In this document: in pieces, positions 12,918 through 21,219 of the stretch | How the letters are laid out: the number at the start of each line of letters is the position of its first letter | Position numbering within the stretch: position 1 is the first letter of the stretch | Assembly (NCBI GenBank): GCA_964396225.1 | Contig: CAYNEL010000010.1 | Location: 1-27,966, forward strand | DNA length: 27,966 nt | Origin: CAYNEL01 sp964396225 | GTDB lineage: Bacteria > Patescibacteriota > Minisyncoccia > Moranbacterales > UBA1568 | Direction: 5' to 3' | Made by a program: the position numbers and the translations under genes | Notes under the pieces: model-generated | Told to the model about the DNA's origin: nothing | Seen by the model: only the letters and a program-made list of their open reading frames with translations | Databases searched by the model: none

Positions 12918-14030
12918 ATGCTCGGTCTCAAGAAAAAGTCGGTCCTCGGCATCGATTTCGGCACTTCGTACATCAAGATCGTCGAACTCGAGGTCCGGGA
13001 CGGCGACCCGTTCCTCATCAACTACGGCCAGGTGGAAATGCCGTTCACCGAAGGCACCGAGACCTTCCGTTTCCAGTCGCCGGAAGAGAAAGTGATCACC
13101 CACTTCAAGGCGCTCAAGGAACGCCTCGGCACCGAGGCCACGACGGCCTGCGCGGCCCTGCCCGCCTTCACCGGCCTCATCACCATGATGGAGATGCCGG
13201 CCATGGAGTCCGCCGAGCTCGAGAAAGCCATCCGTTTCGAGGCCCCCAAGTACATCCCGCTGCCGATCGAGGACGTGGCCTTGAGTTGGGAGGTGGTGCG
13301 CGGCGGTGAGGCGGAGGTCAAACCCAGGAAGGCCAAGAAGCCGGCGGCGGAACCGAAGGAAGGCGAGGCCCCCGAAACGGCTCCCCAGAAGATGGATGTG
13401 CTCCTGGTGGCCGCCCTGAACAAGGAAGTGGAGCGCTACGAGCGCTATGTCACCAGCCAGGGGATGAAGCTGGCCCTCCTCGAGCTGGAGATCTTCTCCC
13501 TGGTGCGGGCCGCCATCGCCAACCAGGAGGAGACCGTCCTCCTCATCGACATCGGTTCCCGGGCCACCAACATCATCCTCGTCCGCCGCGGCTCGATCAT
13601 CATGAACCGCAACCTCAACAGCGGTGGCAACGAGATGACCTCAGCCCTGATGGAGGCCCTTCACGTCAACTGGGAACGCGCCGAGCAGATGAAGCGAGGC
13701 CAGGCCGACCTTCTCTCGAGCCAGCTCTCGCACACGCCCATGCCCACCCTCCAGCTCATCCAGTACGAAGTGACGCGCATGCTCCAGCAGCTGAAGGCCA
13801 AGGATCCGGCGGCCAAGGTGGATCGGATTCTCCTCACCGGCGGGAGCAGCAAGATGAAAGGCCTGCCGGAATACTTCTCGCGCCTTTTCCAGCTGCCGGT
13901 CGAGCTGGCCAATCCCTGGCAGCACGTGGCCTACGACGAACGCCTCTCGGGCAACCTCTCGGAGCTCGGCAGTTCGTTTGCCATCGCCGTCGGCCTGGCG
14001 CTCGGGGGGCTCGAGCACCAGCGCAAGTAG
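12918..14030 (+). CDS. pilM: Type IV pilus assembly ATPase-fold protein PilM
   Basis: The protein has 370 residues. It has the actin-like phosphate-binding loop GIDFGTSYIKIVEL (9-22), a second loop in LLIDIGSRATNIILV and the adenosine motif LLTGGSSKMKGLPEYF in the C-terminal third. PilM binds the cytoplasmic tail of PilN and links the inner-membrane PilN/PilO pair to the PilB and PilT motors. A charged linker rich in Lys, Glu, Pro and Ala (around KPRKAKKPAAEPKEGE) is inserted before the second half. I chose the ATG at 12918, where the protein begins with the typical MLGLKKKSVLGIDFG; an upstream TTG frame adds 11 unrelated residues. It is the first gene of the pilus locus and is divergent from clpC. 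Confidence 0.93.
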   Translation: MLGLKKKSVLGIDFGTSYIKIVELEVRDGDPFLINYGQVEMPFTEGTETFRFQSPEEKVITHFKALKERLGTEATTACAALPAFTGLITMMEMPAMESAELEKAIRFEAPKYIPLPIEDVALSWEVVRGGEAEVKPRKAKKPAAEPKEGEAPETAPQKMDVLLVAALNKEVERYERYVTSQGMKLALLELEIFSLVRAAIANQEETVLLIDIGSRATNIILVRRGSIIMNRNLNSGGNEMTSALMEALHVNWERAEQMKRGQADLLSSQLSHTPMPTLQLIQYEVTRMLQQLKAKDPAAKVDRILLTGGSSKMKGLPEYFSRLFQLPVELANPWQHVAYDERLSGNLSELGSSFAIAVGLALGGLEHQRK

Positions 14031-14039
14031 GCGCCGGAC

Positions 14040-14070
14040 TTGCGCGCTCACGGCGCGGCTGTGGTATAAT
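14040..14070 (+). promoter_or_regulatory. Promoter for pilN
   Basis: Extended -10 TGGTATAAT with a perfect TATAAT (14065-14070). TTGCGC (14040-14045) is a possible -35 box with a long 19-base spacer. It lies right after the pilM stop, so pilN and pilO can be transcribed apart from pilM. Confidence 0.6.
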
Positions 14071-14083
14071 GAGAAGCGTCACA

Positions 14084-14093
14084 TCAACACCCA
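14084..14093 (+). promoter_or_regulatory. Leader motif before pilN (near match)
   Basis: TCAACACCCA is a two-mismatch version of the CCAACACACA leader motif, located inside the predicted pilN leader. Confidence 0.25.
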
Positions 14094-14117
14094 AACATAA
14101 TTTTTTACACCGGGGAC

Positions 14118-14657
14118 ATGAGCAACATCAATCTTTCCCGTCCGGCCGGAAGCTCTTCCCAGCCGGAGGGCCGGACGTTCGACAGGAGCTTTCTCTTTTC
14201 CATACTGATTCTGGTCGTGGTTTTCGGAATCTATTTCGGACTGAAACTCTACAGCGTCCGGCTCGTCAGCCAGCAGGCCGACGTGGCGCAGCAGGCCGCC
14301 GCCCAGGTGGCCGCTCTGCACTCCGCCGACGGCCAGGCTGTGGTCGACTTCAAGGAACGCAGCGCCCAGGTGGCCAAGGCGGTTTCCGCCAAGTCCTCGG
14401 GCGAAGGTATGCCGGCCGACCTCCTCTCCAAGATCGAGGGATTGATGGTGCCGGAAGTGGCCCTGACGATGCTCGTCTATGATGCCGAGAAGCGCCAAGT
14501 GACTCTGCAGGCCGTCACTGCCGAGTTCCGCCATGTCGGTCGCCAGATGGTGGTGCTCAAGAACGATGCGACTTTCGCGCTTGTCACGGCCGACGAGGGA
14601 CGGCGGGACGACGCCGCCAACCAGATCGAGTTTTCGATAACGGCCACCCTCAAATAA
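14118..14657 (+). CDS. pilN: PilN-like type IV pilus alignment protein
   Basis: The protein has 179 residues. A short N-terminal cytoplasmic segment begins MSNINLSRP, matching the INLLP-type PilM-binding motif of PilN. One transmembrane helix (about 25-42) is followed by a coiled-coil-like stretch rich in Gln and Ala, then an alpha/beta domain. PilN and PilO form heterodimers that connect the motor to the pilus base. Sequence in this family is weakly conserved; the call rests on architecture and position between pilM and pilO. The start has GGGGAC just upstream as a weak ribosome binding site. Confidence 0.82.
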   Translation: MSNINLSRPAGSSSQPEGRTFDRSFLFSILILVVVFGIYFGLKLYSVRLVSQQADVAQQAAAQVAALHSADGQAVVDFKERSAQVAKAVSAKSSGEGMPADLLSKIEGLMVPEVALTMLVYDAEKRQVTLQAVTAEFRHVGRQMVVLKNDATFALVTADEGRRDDAANQIEFSITATLK

Positions 14658-14701
14658 TCCTTCCCGCCCCCTCGCGGGACGGAGCGTGATACAAAAAAAC
14701 T

Positions 14702-15460
14702 ATGCGCCTCAAGATATTTTTCTTCCCCCTCTCGCTCGTGGTGGCCCTCATCATGGCCATCTGGTACATCCAACCCCAGCTCACCACCACCCTGGAAGCG
14801 GTCAAGTCGCTCAAGGTCGAGACCGAACGTCTGAAGGAGCTCGACAGCAAGGTGAAGAACATGGGCGTCCTGAAGAGCGCCATGGGGGACAGCGGGAACA
14901 CCGAAAAGGTCGCCCTTATCAAGAAATACCTGACTGAAACCCAGTCCGACGAACGCTCCGTGGATGGGGTCAATTTCCTCGGCAGCTCGGCCGGGGTGAC
15001 GCTCACCGGCATCAAGATGGCCCGCCGGACGGCCAGCATAAACGAGAACATGATGTCTGAGGTGCCGGCCGAGGGGACTGCGCCCCAGATGACTCCGGTA
15101 CAGGTGAGATACGTCGAAGCTGAGATAGCCATGGTAGGCCAGTACTCCCAGATCAAGGATTTCCTGGCCAAGCTCTCGCGTGACAACCAATTCGTTTCGT
15201 TCGAAAAAGTGAGCATCGAGGCGCCCAAGGCCGAGCAGGGCAAGGCCGCCAATCCGAACGCCTTGGTCGGCAAGGCCAGCGTCGTCTTCGGTTTCCTGCC
15301 TGCGGTTTCGGCCCCGGCCGAATATGTCCATCCCGTCTTTGACAGCGGCATTCTTGACATCGCGGCCGCCGACGATCTCCAGTCGTTCCTGGCCCAAGGC
15401 ACGGCCGTCCCCGCCCTGGAGGCCACTCCCTCCGCCCGTCCCAACCCGTTCGTCAAATAA
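14702..15460 (+). CDS. pilO: PilO-like type IV pilus alignment protein
   Basis: The protein has 252 residues. One N-terminal transmembrane helix (5-23) is followed by a coiled coil (about 27-55) and an alpha/beta periplasmic-type domain in which the segment VGQYSQIKDFLAKLSR is the typical PilO helix. The C-terminal 60 residues are low in conservation and rich in Ala and Pro. It follows pilN by 44 bases, a gap that holds a 6-bp hairpin (14662-14679). PilO pairs with PilN at the membrane. The call rests on architecture and gene order. Confidence 0.8.
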   Translation: MRLKIFFFPLSLVVALIMAIWYIQPQLTTTLEAVKSLKVETERLKELDSKVKNMGVLKSAMGDSGNTEKVALIKKYLTETQSDERSVDGVNFLGSSAGVTLTGIKMARRTASINENMMSEVPAEGTAPQMTPVQVRYVEAEIAMVGQYSQIKDFLAKLSRDNQFVSFEKVSIEAPKAEQGKAANPNALVGKASVVFGFLPAVSAPAEYVHPVFDSGILDIAAADDLQSFLAQGTAVPALEATPSARPNPFVK

Positions 15461-15499
15461 GGGTTCCGCGGCTTCTTTCGTCTTACCTCCCGGCGCCCT

Positions 15500-17179
15500 A
15501 TGGCTGACCAGGCTCCGCTTCAAGCGGCTTCCGATACCGGTACGCTGACCCGGGCCAACCCGCCCGAATTGAAAGGCGTCCTCGACAAGGCGCCGCTCAA
15601 GGTGGACAAGGCGGTGCTCAACCTCATCCCCGAGGAAGTGGCCCGCAAGTACCGCATCGTCTGCTATCAGAAGGACGGGTCGTCTGTGCGCATCGCCGTC
15701 GAGAATCCACACGACATCGAGGCGTTGAACGTCCTCCACTTCCTGGCCCAGAAGGAATCCATCAAGCTCGAGCTCTACGAGGCCAAACCAGCCCAGATCG
15801 ACGACCTCCTCGGCAAGTATTCGAGCGCTGACCGGGCGCTCAAGGAAGCCATCGTCTCCCTGAACCAGGAGGACGAGGAAGAAGCCAAGTCCGAGCGGAT
15901 CCGCCTCAACGAGAACGAGGAGATCCTGAAGCAGGCCCAGAAGGGCGTCTTCCAGGACGCACCCATCGCCAAACTCGTCCAGGTGATCATCGAGCATGCC
16001 ATGGACGGGCATGCCTCCGACATCCATATCGAACCCGTGGAGAACAACTACCGGGTGCGTTTTCGCGTAGACGGCATCCTCTATGCCTCGCTCGTCCTGC
16101 CGATGGAGGTGGGCCGGGCCGTGACTGCGCGCGTCAAGATCCTGGCCAACCTGAAGATCGACGAGAAGCGCAAGCCTCAGGACGGACGCTTCCGGGTCGA
16201 GCACGAGGGCAAGGTGGTGGACCTCCGTATTTCCACATTGCCCGTGGTGGAGGGGGAGAAAGTGGTGATGCGCGTCCTCGACAAGTCCGAAGGGCTGGCC
16301 GACATGGCCCACCTCGGCCTCGTGGGCCGGAACGTCGAGATCCTCGAAAAGCGCATCCGCGAACCCTACGGCATGATCCTCATCACCGGACCGACGGGCA
16401 GCGGCAAGTCCACTTCGCTCTATTCCTTTCTCGCCGTGCTCAACAAGGAGGAGAAAAACATTATTACCTTGGAGGACCCGGTGGAATACTTCCTGAACGG
16501 CATCAACCAGAGCCAGATCAAACCGGAGATCGGGTACACGTTTGCTACCGGCCTTCGTTCCATCCTCCGCCAGGACCCCAACGTCATCATGGTGGGTGAG
16601 ATCCGCGATGGTGAGACAGCCGAACTGGCTATCCATGCCGCCCTCACCGGCCACCTCGTCTTCTCGACCCTCCACACCAACAACGCCATCGGCGCCATCC
16701 CGCGTCTCGTGGACATGGGCATCGAGCCCTTCCTCCTGGCTTCGTCTCTCCAGGCGGTGGCCGCCCAGCGTCTCGTGCGCCGCATCTGCAAGCACTGCAA
16801 GACCGAGAAGACCTACTCGCCCCGCATTCTCCAAGGCATCCGCGAGGCGCTCAAGAACGTCACGCCCGAAGAAGCCAAGAAATATGGCGTTGATCTCGGG
16901 AGTGAGCTAAAATTCTACTATGGCAAGGGATGCCCTCAGTGCAACGAAAGCGGCTACAAGGGGCGTCTGGCTGTGGTGGAGGTGCTCGAAGTCACGTCCA
17001 AGCTCCAGGAGATCGTCGCCGACCGGCGCGGTGCCGAAGTCGAGGTGTTGGAAGAGGGCCGTCGCCAGGGGATGATGTTCATGAAGCAGGACGGCATCCT
17101 GAAGGCCCTCCAGGGCGAAACCACGCTGGCCGAGGTGCAGCGCGTGACCGAGGGGGATCTCATGGTGGACGAAGAGTAA
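15500..17179 (+). CDS. pilB: Type IV pilus extension ATPase PilB
   Basis: The protein has 559 residues, the normal family length. An N-terminal MshEN-like domain (about 25-115) precedes the hexameric ATPase. Visible motifs are Walker A GPTGSGKS (297-304), Asp box TLEDPVEY (323-330), Walker B-type NVIMVGEIRD (361-370) and His box LTGHLVFSTLHT (382-393). A zinc site uses Cys430 and Cys433 with a second CPQC pair in the C-terminal part (FYYGKGCPQCNESGYKGR). PilB drives pilus polymerisation through PilC. It ends at a 122-base palindromic element, which separates it from the response regulator and pilT. The start follows a pyrimidine-rich leader ending in GCCCT. Confidence 0.95.
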   Translation: MADQAPLQAASDTGTLTRANPPELKGVLDKAPLKVDKAVLNLIPEEVARKYRIVCYQKDGSSVRIAVENPHDIEALNVLHFLAQKESIKLELYEAKPAQIDDLLGKYSSADRALKEAIVSLNQEDEEEAKSERIRLNENEEILKQAQKGVFQDAPIAKLVQVIIEHAMDGHASDIHIEPVENNYRVRFRVDGILYASLVLPMEVGRAVTARVKILANLKIDEKRKPQDGRFRVEHEGKVVDLRISTLPVVEGEKVVMRVLDKSEGLADMAHLGLVGRNVEILEKRIREPYGMILITGPTGSGKSTSLYSFLAVLNKEEKNIITLEDPVEYFLNGINQSQIKPEIGYTFATGLRSILRQDPNVIMVGEIRDGETAELAIHAALTGHLVFSTLHTNNAIGAIPRLVDMGIEPFLLASSLQAVAAQRLVRRICKHCKTEKTYSPRILQGIREALKNVTPEEAKKYGVDLGSELKFYYGKGCPQCNESGYKGRLAVVEVLEVTSKLQEIVADRRGAEVEVLEEGRRQGMMFMKQDGILKALQGETTLAEVQRVTEGDLMVDEE

Positions 17180-17182
17180 CGT

Positions 17183-17304
17183 TCGTTGTGGAAATTCGGA
17201 CCATTTCATTGTCGCGGCCTTGCGGTACTCGACGACGTACGTTCCAGTACGCCTTACTCCGTTCCGCGGCCGCTCCTCGAACTGATCTCGAATTTCCACA
17301 ACGA
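17183..17304. repeat. Long palindromic intergenic element
   Basis: The 16 bases at 17183-17198 are perfectly complementary to 17289-17304. Inside, GCGGCC (17214-17219) pairs with GGCCGC (17268-17273) and GTACT (17225-17229) pairs with AGTAC (17246-17250) around the palindrome CGTACG (17236-17241). The whole can fold into one nested hairpin of 122 bases. It fills most of the 214-base gap between pilB and the response regulator. No U-tract follows it directly, so it is not a simple terminator. Confidence 0.8.
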
Positions 17305-17393
17305 GTCCCGGATGTTTCAAAAAAGATGAGCAGTATATCACCGACTATCATTTCCTAACCCCCCTTCCCCTCCATCCCTTTCCCCTTACCCCT

Positions 17394-17780
17394 ATGGATG
17401 CCAAGACCATTCTGCTCGTGGAGGACGATTTCTTCATCAGCGACATGTATCAGAAGAAGCTGCGTGAGGCCGGCTACGTCGTCGAGATGGCCCGCGACGG
17501 AGAGGCCGCTCTGAAATTCCTCGAGGAACAGGGCCAGCCGATGCTTATCCTCCTCGACATCATGCTACCGGGGTTGAACGGCATCGAGATCCTGCGCAAG
17601 ATGCGCGAGGACGAACGCTGGAAGAGCGTGCCGGTGATGCTCCTCACCAACCTCTCGGAACGCGAATATATGGAACAGGCCAAGGCCTTGGGCGCCATCG
17701 ACTACATCGTCAAGTCCCAACTCACCCCGACCGATGTCATTGGCAAGGTGCGTGTCCACCTCGAGGGCGGCAGTGCCTGA
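17394..17780 (+). CDS. Single-domain CheY-like response regulator
   Basis: The protein has 128 residues and only a receiver domain. The acidic pocket is Glu10/Asp11/Asp12, the phosphoacceptor is Asp55 in LILLDIMLPG, and the switch residues are Thr85 and Lys107. It has no output domain, so it acts by protein-protein contact like CheY or PilG/PilH. Its position between pilB and pilT suggests control of pilus motors. No histidine kinase lies in the window. The leader is purely pyrimidine-rich (TTTCCCCTTACCCCT) without a Shine-Dalgarno sequence. Confidence 0.93.
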   Translation: MDAKTILLVEDDFFISDMYQKKLREAGYVVEMARDGEAALKFLEEQGQPMLILLDIMLPGLNGIEILRKMREDERWKSVPVMLLTNLSEREYMEQAKALGAIDYIVKSQLTPTDVIGKVRVHLEGGSA

Positions 17781-17812
17781 CCCCCCCTGCATCGTCCGCC
17801 GTTTCCCGTAAA

Positions 17813-17822
17813 CCAACACACA
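17813..17822 (+). promoter_or_regulatory. CCAACACACA leader motif before pilT
   Basis: An exact copy of the decamer also found before pilM and the GspH-like gene, 13 bases before the pilT ATG. Confidence 0.4.
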
Positions 17823-17835
17823 ACATCGTACATTT

Positions 17836-18927
17836 ATGGAAGCCTTCCAGCGCGAACAACAGGTCAAACAACTCTTCCTCCTCGCCGGCCAGGAGGGGGC
17901 TTCCGACATCCATCTCGTGGTCGGCCGCCATCCCACCATCCGGGTCCACGGCAAGCTCGTGCCCATCGCCCAGCAGCCGGTGCTCACTGCCGCCGATACC
18001 CTCGAGATGGGCCAGATCCTGATGCAGCGCCAGGAGGTCAAGGATGAGTTCCAGCGCGAAGGCCAGGTGGACTTCTCCTATAATTTCGAGAACAAGGCGC
18101 GTTTCCGCACCAACATCTTCCTCCAGCGGGGCTCGGTCTCGGTGGCCATGCGTCTAGTAGGGGAGAAGATCCGCACCCTGGATGAATTGAACGTGCCCGA
18201 CTACCTCTACAACTTCACCAACGCCCAGCAGGGGCTGGTCCTGGTCACTGGTCCGGTAGGCCACGGCAAATCCACCACCCTGGCCGCCCTCATTGACTAC
18301 ATCAACCACAACCAGGACAAGCACATTATCACCATCGAGGACCCGATCGAATACGTTTACACCCAGGACCGCTGCATCATCAATCAGCGCGAGATCGGCG
18401 AGGACGCCAAGAGTTTCCCCCAGGCCCTGCGGTCCGTCTTCCGCGAGGACGCCAACGTCATCCTGTTGGGCGAGCTCCGCGACCTCGATACCATCGCTAC
18501 CGCCATGACGGCGGCCGAGACGGGCCACCTCATCTTCGCCACCCTCCATACCAACGATACCGCCCAGACCATCGACCGTGTGGTGGACGTCTTCCCCGCC
18601 TACCAGCAGAACCAGATCCGCATCCAGCTGGCCAACGTCCTCCTGGGCGTCATCGCCCAGCGTCTCCTCCCCAAAATCGGCGGCGGGCGTGTGCCGGCGG
18701 TGGAGATCATGGTCAAGAACCACGCCATCGAAAACCTCATCCGCGAGAACAAGGCCTACCAGATCGACACCGTCATCGAGACCAACCTGAAAGACGGCAT
18801 GGTCTCCATCGACCGCGCCTTGGCCGACCTGGTGCGGCGCGGTCTGGTGGACGTCAACGACGCGCTCCGCTACTCCAAGAACCAGGAATACTTCCAGATG
18901 CTCCTCGGCGAGACCATCAAGACTTGA
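17836..18927 (+). CDS. pilT: Type IV pilus retraction ATPase PilT
   Basis: The protein has 363 residues, the normal PilT length. Motifs: Walker A GPVGHGKS (139-146), Asp box TIEDPIEYVY (166-175), Walker B-type NVILLGELRD (207-216), His box ETGHLIFATLHT (228-239) and the retraction-specific helix AIENLIRE (297-304; AIRNLIRE in the canonical family). The P-loop reads V-G-H-G where most PilT proteins have T-G-S-G, an uncommon variant. PilT depolymerises the pilus for twitching and DNA uptake. It lies 55 bases after the response regulator and is probably in the same unit. Confidence 0.95.
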   Translation: MEAFQREQQVKQLFLLAGQEGASDIHLVVGRHPTIRVHGKLVPIAQQPVLTAADTLEMGQILMQRQEVKDEFQREGQVDFSYNFENKARFRTNIFLQRGSVSVAMRLVGEKIRTLDELNVPDYLYNFTNAQQGLVLVTGPVGHGKSTTLAALIDYINHNQDKHIITIEDPIEYVYTQDRCIINQREIGEDAKSFPQALRSVFREDANVILLGELRDLDTIATAMTAAETGHLIFATLHTNDTAQTIDRVVDVFPAYQQNQIRIQLANVLLGVIAQRLLPKIGGGRVPAVEIMVKNHAIENLIRENKAYQIDTVIETNLKDGMVSIDRALADLVRRGLVDVNDALRYSKNQEYFQMLLGETIKT

Positions 18928-18965
18928 CAGCTCATACGGAGCCGGTCGCGGGCGGGGAGTGGATA

Positions 18966-18974
18966 TGCTATACT
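18966..18974 (+). promoter_or_regulatory. Extended -10 promoter for pilC and pilins
   Basis: TGCTATACT: the TG of an extended -10 and TATACT (18969-18974). No -35 box at the usual distance. It lies between pilT and pilC. Confidence 0.5.
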
Positions 18975-19030
18975 AGGCTCATCCGACACTCTCCTGTACA
19001 GAGTGTTGCTGCCAGTGAAAAAACAAAAAT

Positions 19031-20254
19031 ATGCGTTTCGTTTTCAAGGCCAGGGACCAGCACGGCAAGATCCAGGGAGGCATCGTCGAAGCCATCAATA
19101 CCGACCTGGCCGCCCACATCCTCCAGAAGAACAACCTCGTCCCCCTCTCCCTCGAGCGCGAAGGCGAGAAGAAGGGTATCCTGGGCGAATTCATGCGCCA
19201 GTGGCAGAAGGCCTGGGAGGGTGTCTCGGACAAGGATCAGGTGGCTTTCTTCCGCCAGCTGGCGACGCTGATCGAGGCCCATGTCCCTATGGTGAGCGCC
19301 CTCACCGCCATCGGGGAACAGATGGAAAACCGCTTCTTCCAAAGCATCATCCGCGAGATGGTGGCCGATGTCGAGGACGGTATGCCGTTCTCCGAAGCCC
19401 TGGCCAAGCACCCGGACGTCTTCTCGCCGCTGGCCGTGCACATCATCCACGCCGGCGAAGTCTCTGGCAACCTCCAGAAGAGCATTTCTTTCGTGGCGGA
19501 CAACATCGAGAAGAACTACCAGCTCACGAGCCGCATCAAGGGCGCCCTCATCTATCCGGCGTTTGTCATCAGCGTGGCCGGGGTGGTCGGTTTCCTTATC
19601 ATTTCCTTCATCCTCCCCAAGCTCACCCTCCTCATCCGCGACCTGGACGTCGAGATTCCCTGGTATACCCAGACGGTCATCACGGTGGGGGATTTCATGG
19701 GCACTTACTGGTGGGCGGTGGCGCTGGTCCTCGTCTCCGGCATCGTCGGGCTGGTCTATTACGCCCGCTCCAAGGCCGGGCGTGACGAATGGGAGGAACT
19801 GTCACTCAAGCTCCCGCTCTTCGGCCGCCTCCTCCGCTACGTGTATCTCGCCCGTTTCTCGGAAAACCTGGGCTCGCTCCTCGGGAGCGGCATCCCGGTA
19901 GTGCGCTCGCTCAATATCGTGGGCGACGTGGTGGGGAACCGCGTCTACCAGCGCGTCATCCAGAAGGCCGCCGAAGAGGTCCGGGTGGGCGGCAATATGA
20001 GCACCGCTTTCGCCAAGTATCCGGACGACGTCCCGGCCACTGTCACCCAGATGATCCGGGTGGGCGAGGAGAGCGGCAAGATGAACGTGGCCCTCACCAG
20101 CACGGCCCGTTTCTACGCCAGCGAACTCGACACGATGACGAGGAACATCGTCACCCTGATCGAGCCCATCCTCATCGTGCTCTTGGGTCTCGGTGTGGCG
20201 GTGCTCGTCTTCGCCGTCATCGTGCCCATCTACAACATCGTCGGCCAACTCTAA
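19031..20254 (+). CDS. pilC: Type IV pilus inner-membrane platform protein PilC
   Basis: The protein has 407 residues. Two GspF repeats are visible, each with the characteristic E-S/A-G block (AGEVSGNLQKSI at 141-152 and GEESGKMNVAL in the second). Hydrophobic helices lie at about 173-195, 223-244 and 378-400. The start MRFVFKARDQHGKIQGGI is the classic PilC opening. PilC couples the PilB and PilT ATPases to pilin insertion and removal. It is followed 14 bases later by the first pilin gene. The leader is A-rich (AAAAAACAAAAAT) without a Shine-Dalgarno sequence. Confidence 0.95.
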   Translation: MRFVFKARDQHGKIQGGIVEAINTDLAAHILQKNNLVPLSLEREGEKKGILGEFMRQWQKAWEGVSDKDQVAFFRQLATLIEAHVPMVSALTAIGEQMENRFFQSIIREMVADVEDGMPFSEALAKHPDVFSPLAVHIIHAGEVSGNLQKSISFVADNIEKNYQLTSRIKGALIYPAFVISVAGVVGFLIISFILPKLTLLIRDLDVEIPWYTQTVITVGDFMGTYWWAVALVLVSGIVGLVYYARSKAGRDEWEELSLKLPLFGRLLRYVYLARFSENLGSLLGSGIPVVRSLNIVGDVVGNRVYQRVIQKAAEEVRVGGNMSTAFAKYPDDVPATVTQMIRVGEESGKMNVALTSTARFYASELDTMTRNIVTLIEPILIVLLGLGVAVLVFAVIVPIYNIVGQL

Positions 20255-20268
20255 ACCTTCTTAATCCT

Positions 20269-20682
20269 ATGCAGCGACCATCCGCCCGCGCCGGGTACAC
20301 CCTCATCGAGATCTTGATCGTGGTGGCCATCATCGGCATTCTGGCCGCCATCATCCTCGTGCTGCTCACCGGCAGCACCGACAAGGCCTCGGCCAACAAG
20401 GTCAAGACCGAACTCGGTTCAGTCAAAAACGCTATGGCCATCTGCTGCAGCAATCCGACCACCACGCTCGGGACGACCGCCGGAGGAGCCGTCTGCACTG
20501 GGGCTACGGGCGTCCTGCCGACGAGTACCGAGCTTGAGTCCACTGGCGTGACCTACAGTGCTACGAGTTGCGGCGTCTCCAGCCCGACCTACACCGTCAC
20601 CCTCTCGGGTCACAAGAAGACCGAATGTAACGGCGCTTGGACGGTAAATTATACGGGTGTAACTACTCCGGCTGGTTGCTGA
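20269..20682 (+). CDS. Type IV pilin, Cys-rich (137 aa)
   Basis: A class III signal with a short leader (MQRPSARAG) is followed by YTLIEILIVVAIIGILAAI. Tyr replaces the usual Phe at mature position 1, and Glu5 is present. The globular part has six Cys, including an adjacent pair (ICCSN), and the protein ends with AGC. It starts 14 bases after pilC, with the leader TTAATCCT. The following gap carries an imperfect hairpin with T5, so most transcripts may end there. It is a minor or alternative major subunit. Confidence 0.9.
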   Translation: MQRPSARAGYTLIEILIVVAIIGILAAIILVLLTGSTDKASANKVKTELGSVKNAMAICCSNPTTTLGTTAGGAVCTGATGVLPTSTELESTGVTYSATSCGVSSPTYTVTLSGHKKTECNGAWTVNYTGVTTPAGC

Positions 20683-20706
20683 AAAAGCTCCGCAGAGGCA
20701 GTTTTT
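20682..20706 (+). terminator. Imperfect hairpin between pilin genes
   Basis: AAAAA-GCTC and GAGGC-TTTTT can pair with bulges around CGCA, with T5 at the end. It is weak and could attenuate transcription between the first and second pilin genes. Confidence 0.3.
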
Positions 20707-20717
20707 GGAAAAAACAA

Positions 20718-20727
20718 TAAACACACA
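20718..20727 (+). promoter_or_regulatory. Leader motif before the main pilin (near match)
   Basis: TAAACACACA matches eight of ten positions of CCAACACACA and lies just upstream of the ribosome binding site. Confidence 0.3.
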
Positions 20728-20730
20728 GGA

Positions 20731-20740
20731 AAGGAGGTGA
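20731..20740 (+). promoter_or_regulatory. Strong Shine-Dalgarno sequence of the main pilin gene
   Basis: AAGGAGGTGA, an extended match to the 16S 3' end, with seven bases between AGGAGG and the ATG. It is the strongest ribosome binding site in the pilus locus, where almost all other starts lack one, and suggests this gene encodes the major pilin. Confidence 0.85.
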
Positions 20741-20744
20741 GAAT

Positions 20745-21149
20745 ATGAAAAAAATGCAAAAAGGCTTCACCCTCATCGAACTCTTGATCGTCATCGCGAT
20801 CATCGGCATTCTCGCCTCCATCGTGCTCGTCTCCCTCTCGAGCGCCCGTGAGAAGGCCAAGATTGCCGCGTACAAGGCCCAGGTTCACTCGGTCCAGGCG
20901 GCTGCCGTGCTGGCCTGTGATGACGCGACCCTTGTCGTTGGTACCAATGTCAATGAGCCGGCGACCGGTACGAGCTACATTGGCACGCTTGGTGTGACAA
21001 GTCAGAACTGTGGCACCACTGGCGCTGGGACGTTTACGATCGATACTGAATCTATTGATGTAGGTAGTTCCGCGGCGGCTACCGCTTGCGAGACTGCCGA
21101 CGGTACCGATATCACTGAAACCGGCGTGGTTTTCCCCGCGGGTTGCTAG
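20745..21149 (+). CDS. Probable major type IV pilin (134 aa)
   Basis: The short leader MKKMQKG is followed by FTLIELLIVIAIIGILASIVLVSLSS, with cleavage after Gly7 and Glu5 in the mature protein. The globular domain has four Cys, likely two disulfides, and ends in PAGC. The strong Shine-Dalgarno sequence and the following 10-bp hairpin suggest high expression. The first 80 or so bases after the leader are almost identical to the next pilin gene, so the two arose by duplication or exchange sequence. It assembles into the pilus fibre. Confidence 0.93.
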   Translation: MKKMQKGFTLIELLIVIAIIGILASIVLVSLSSAREKAKIAAYKAQVHSVQAAAVLACDDATLVVGTNVNEPATGTSYIGTLGVTSQNCGTTGAGTFTIDTESIDVGSSAAATACETADGTDITETGVVFPAGC

Positions 21150-21168
21150 TCCGTATCGGCTGTTCACC

Positions 21169-21193
21169 GGTCCGTCGGGGTTACCGACGGACC
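21169..21193 (+). terminator. 10-bp perfect hairpin after the main pilin
   Basis: GGTCCGTCGG (21169-21178) pairs with CCGACGGACC (21184-21193). There is no U-tract, so it may stabilise the upstream pilin mRNA end rather than stop transcription. Confidence 0.5.
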
Positions 21194-21219
21194 TCCTAAG
21201 CAGCTGAAGTTCAAACGTC

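Noticed and set aside
12747..13103. N-terminal extension of the ClpC-like protein (119 residues)
   Set aside because: It runs through the promoter and antisense to pilM; the Clp_N domain begins right after the ATG at 12746.
14477..16834. Long antisense open frame opposite pilO and pilB (785 codons)
   Set aside because: It is low-complexity, rich in Asp, His, Gly and Leu, with no domain, and mirrors the GC-rich codon use of pilB. The same holds for the antisense frame opposite ligA (24361-26220).
18924..18929. TTGACA as the -35 box for pilC
   Set aside because: It is a perfect hexamer, but it lies 39 bases from the TATACT at 18969 and no -10 box lies at the right distance.
19789..20268. Long N-terminal extension of the first pilin
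   Set aside because: The frame overlaps pilC and is Arg/Pro-rich; the class III leader is complete from the ATG at 20269.
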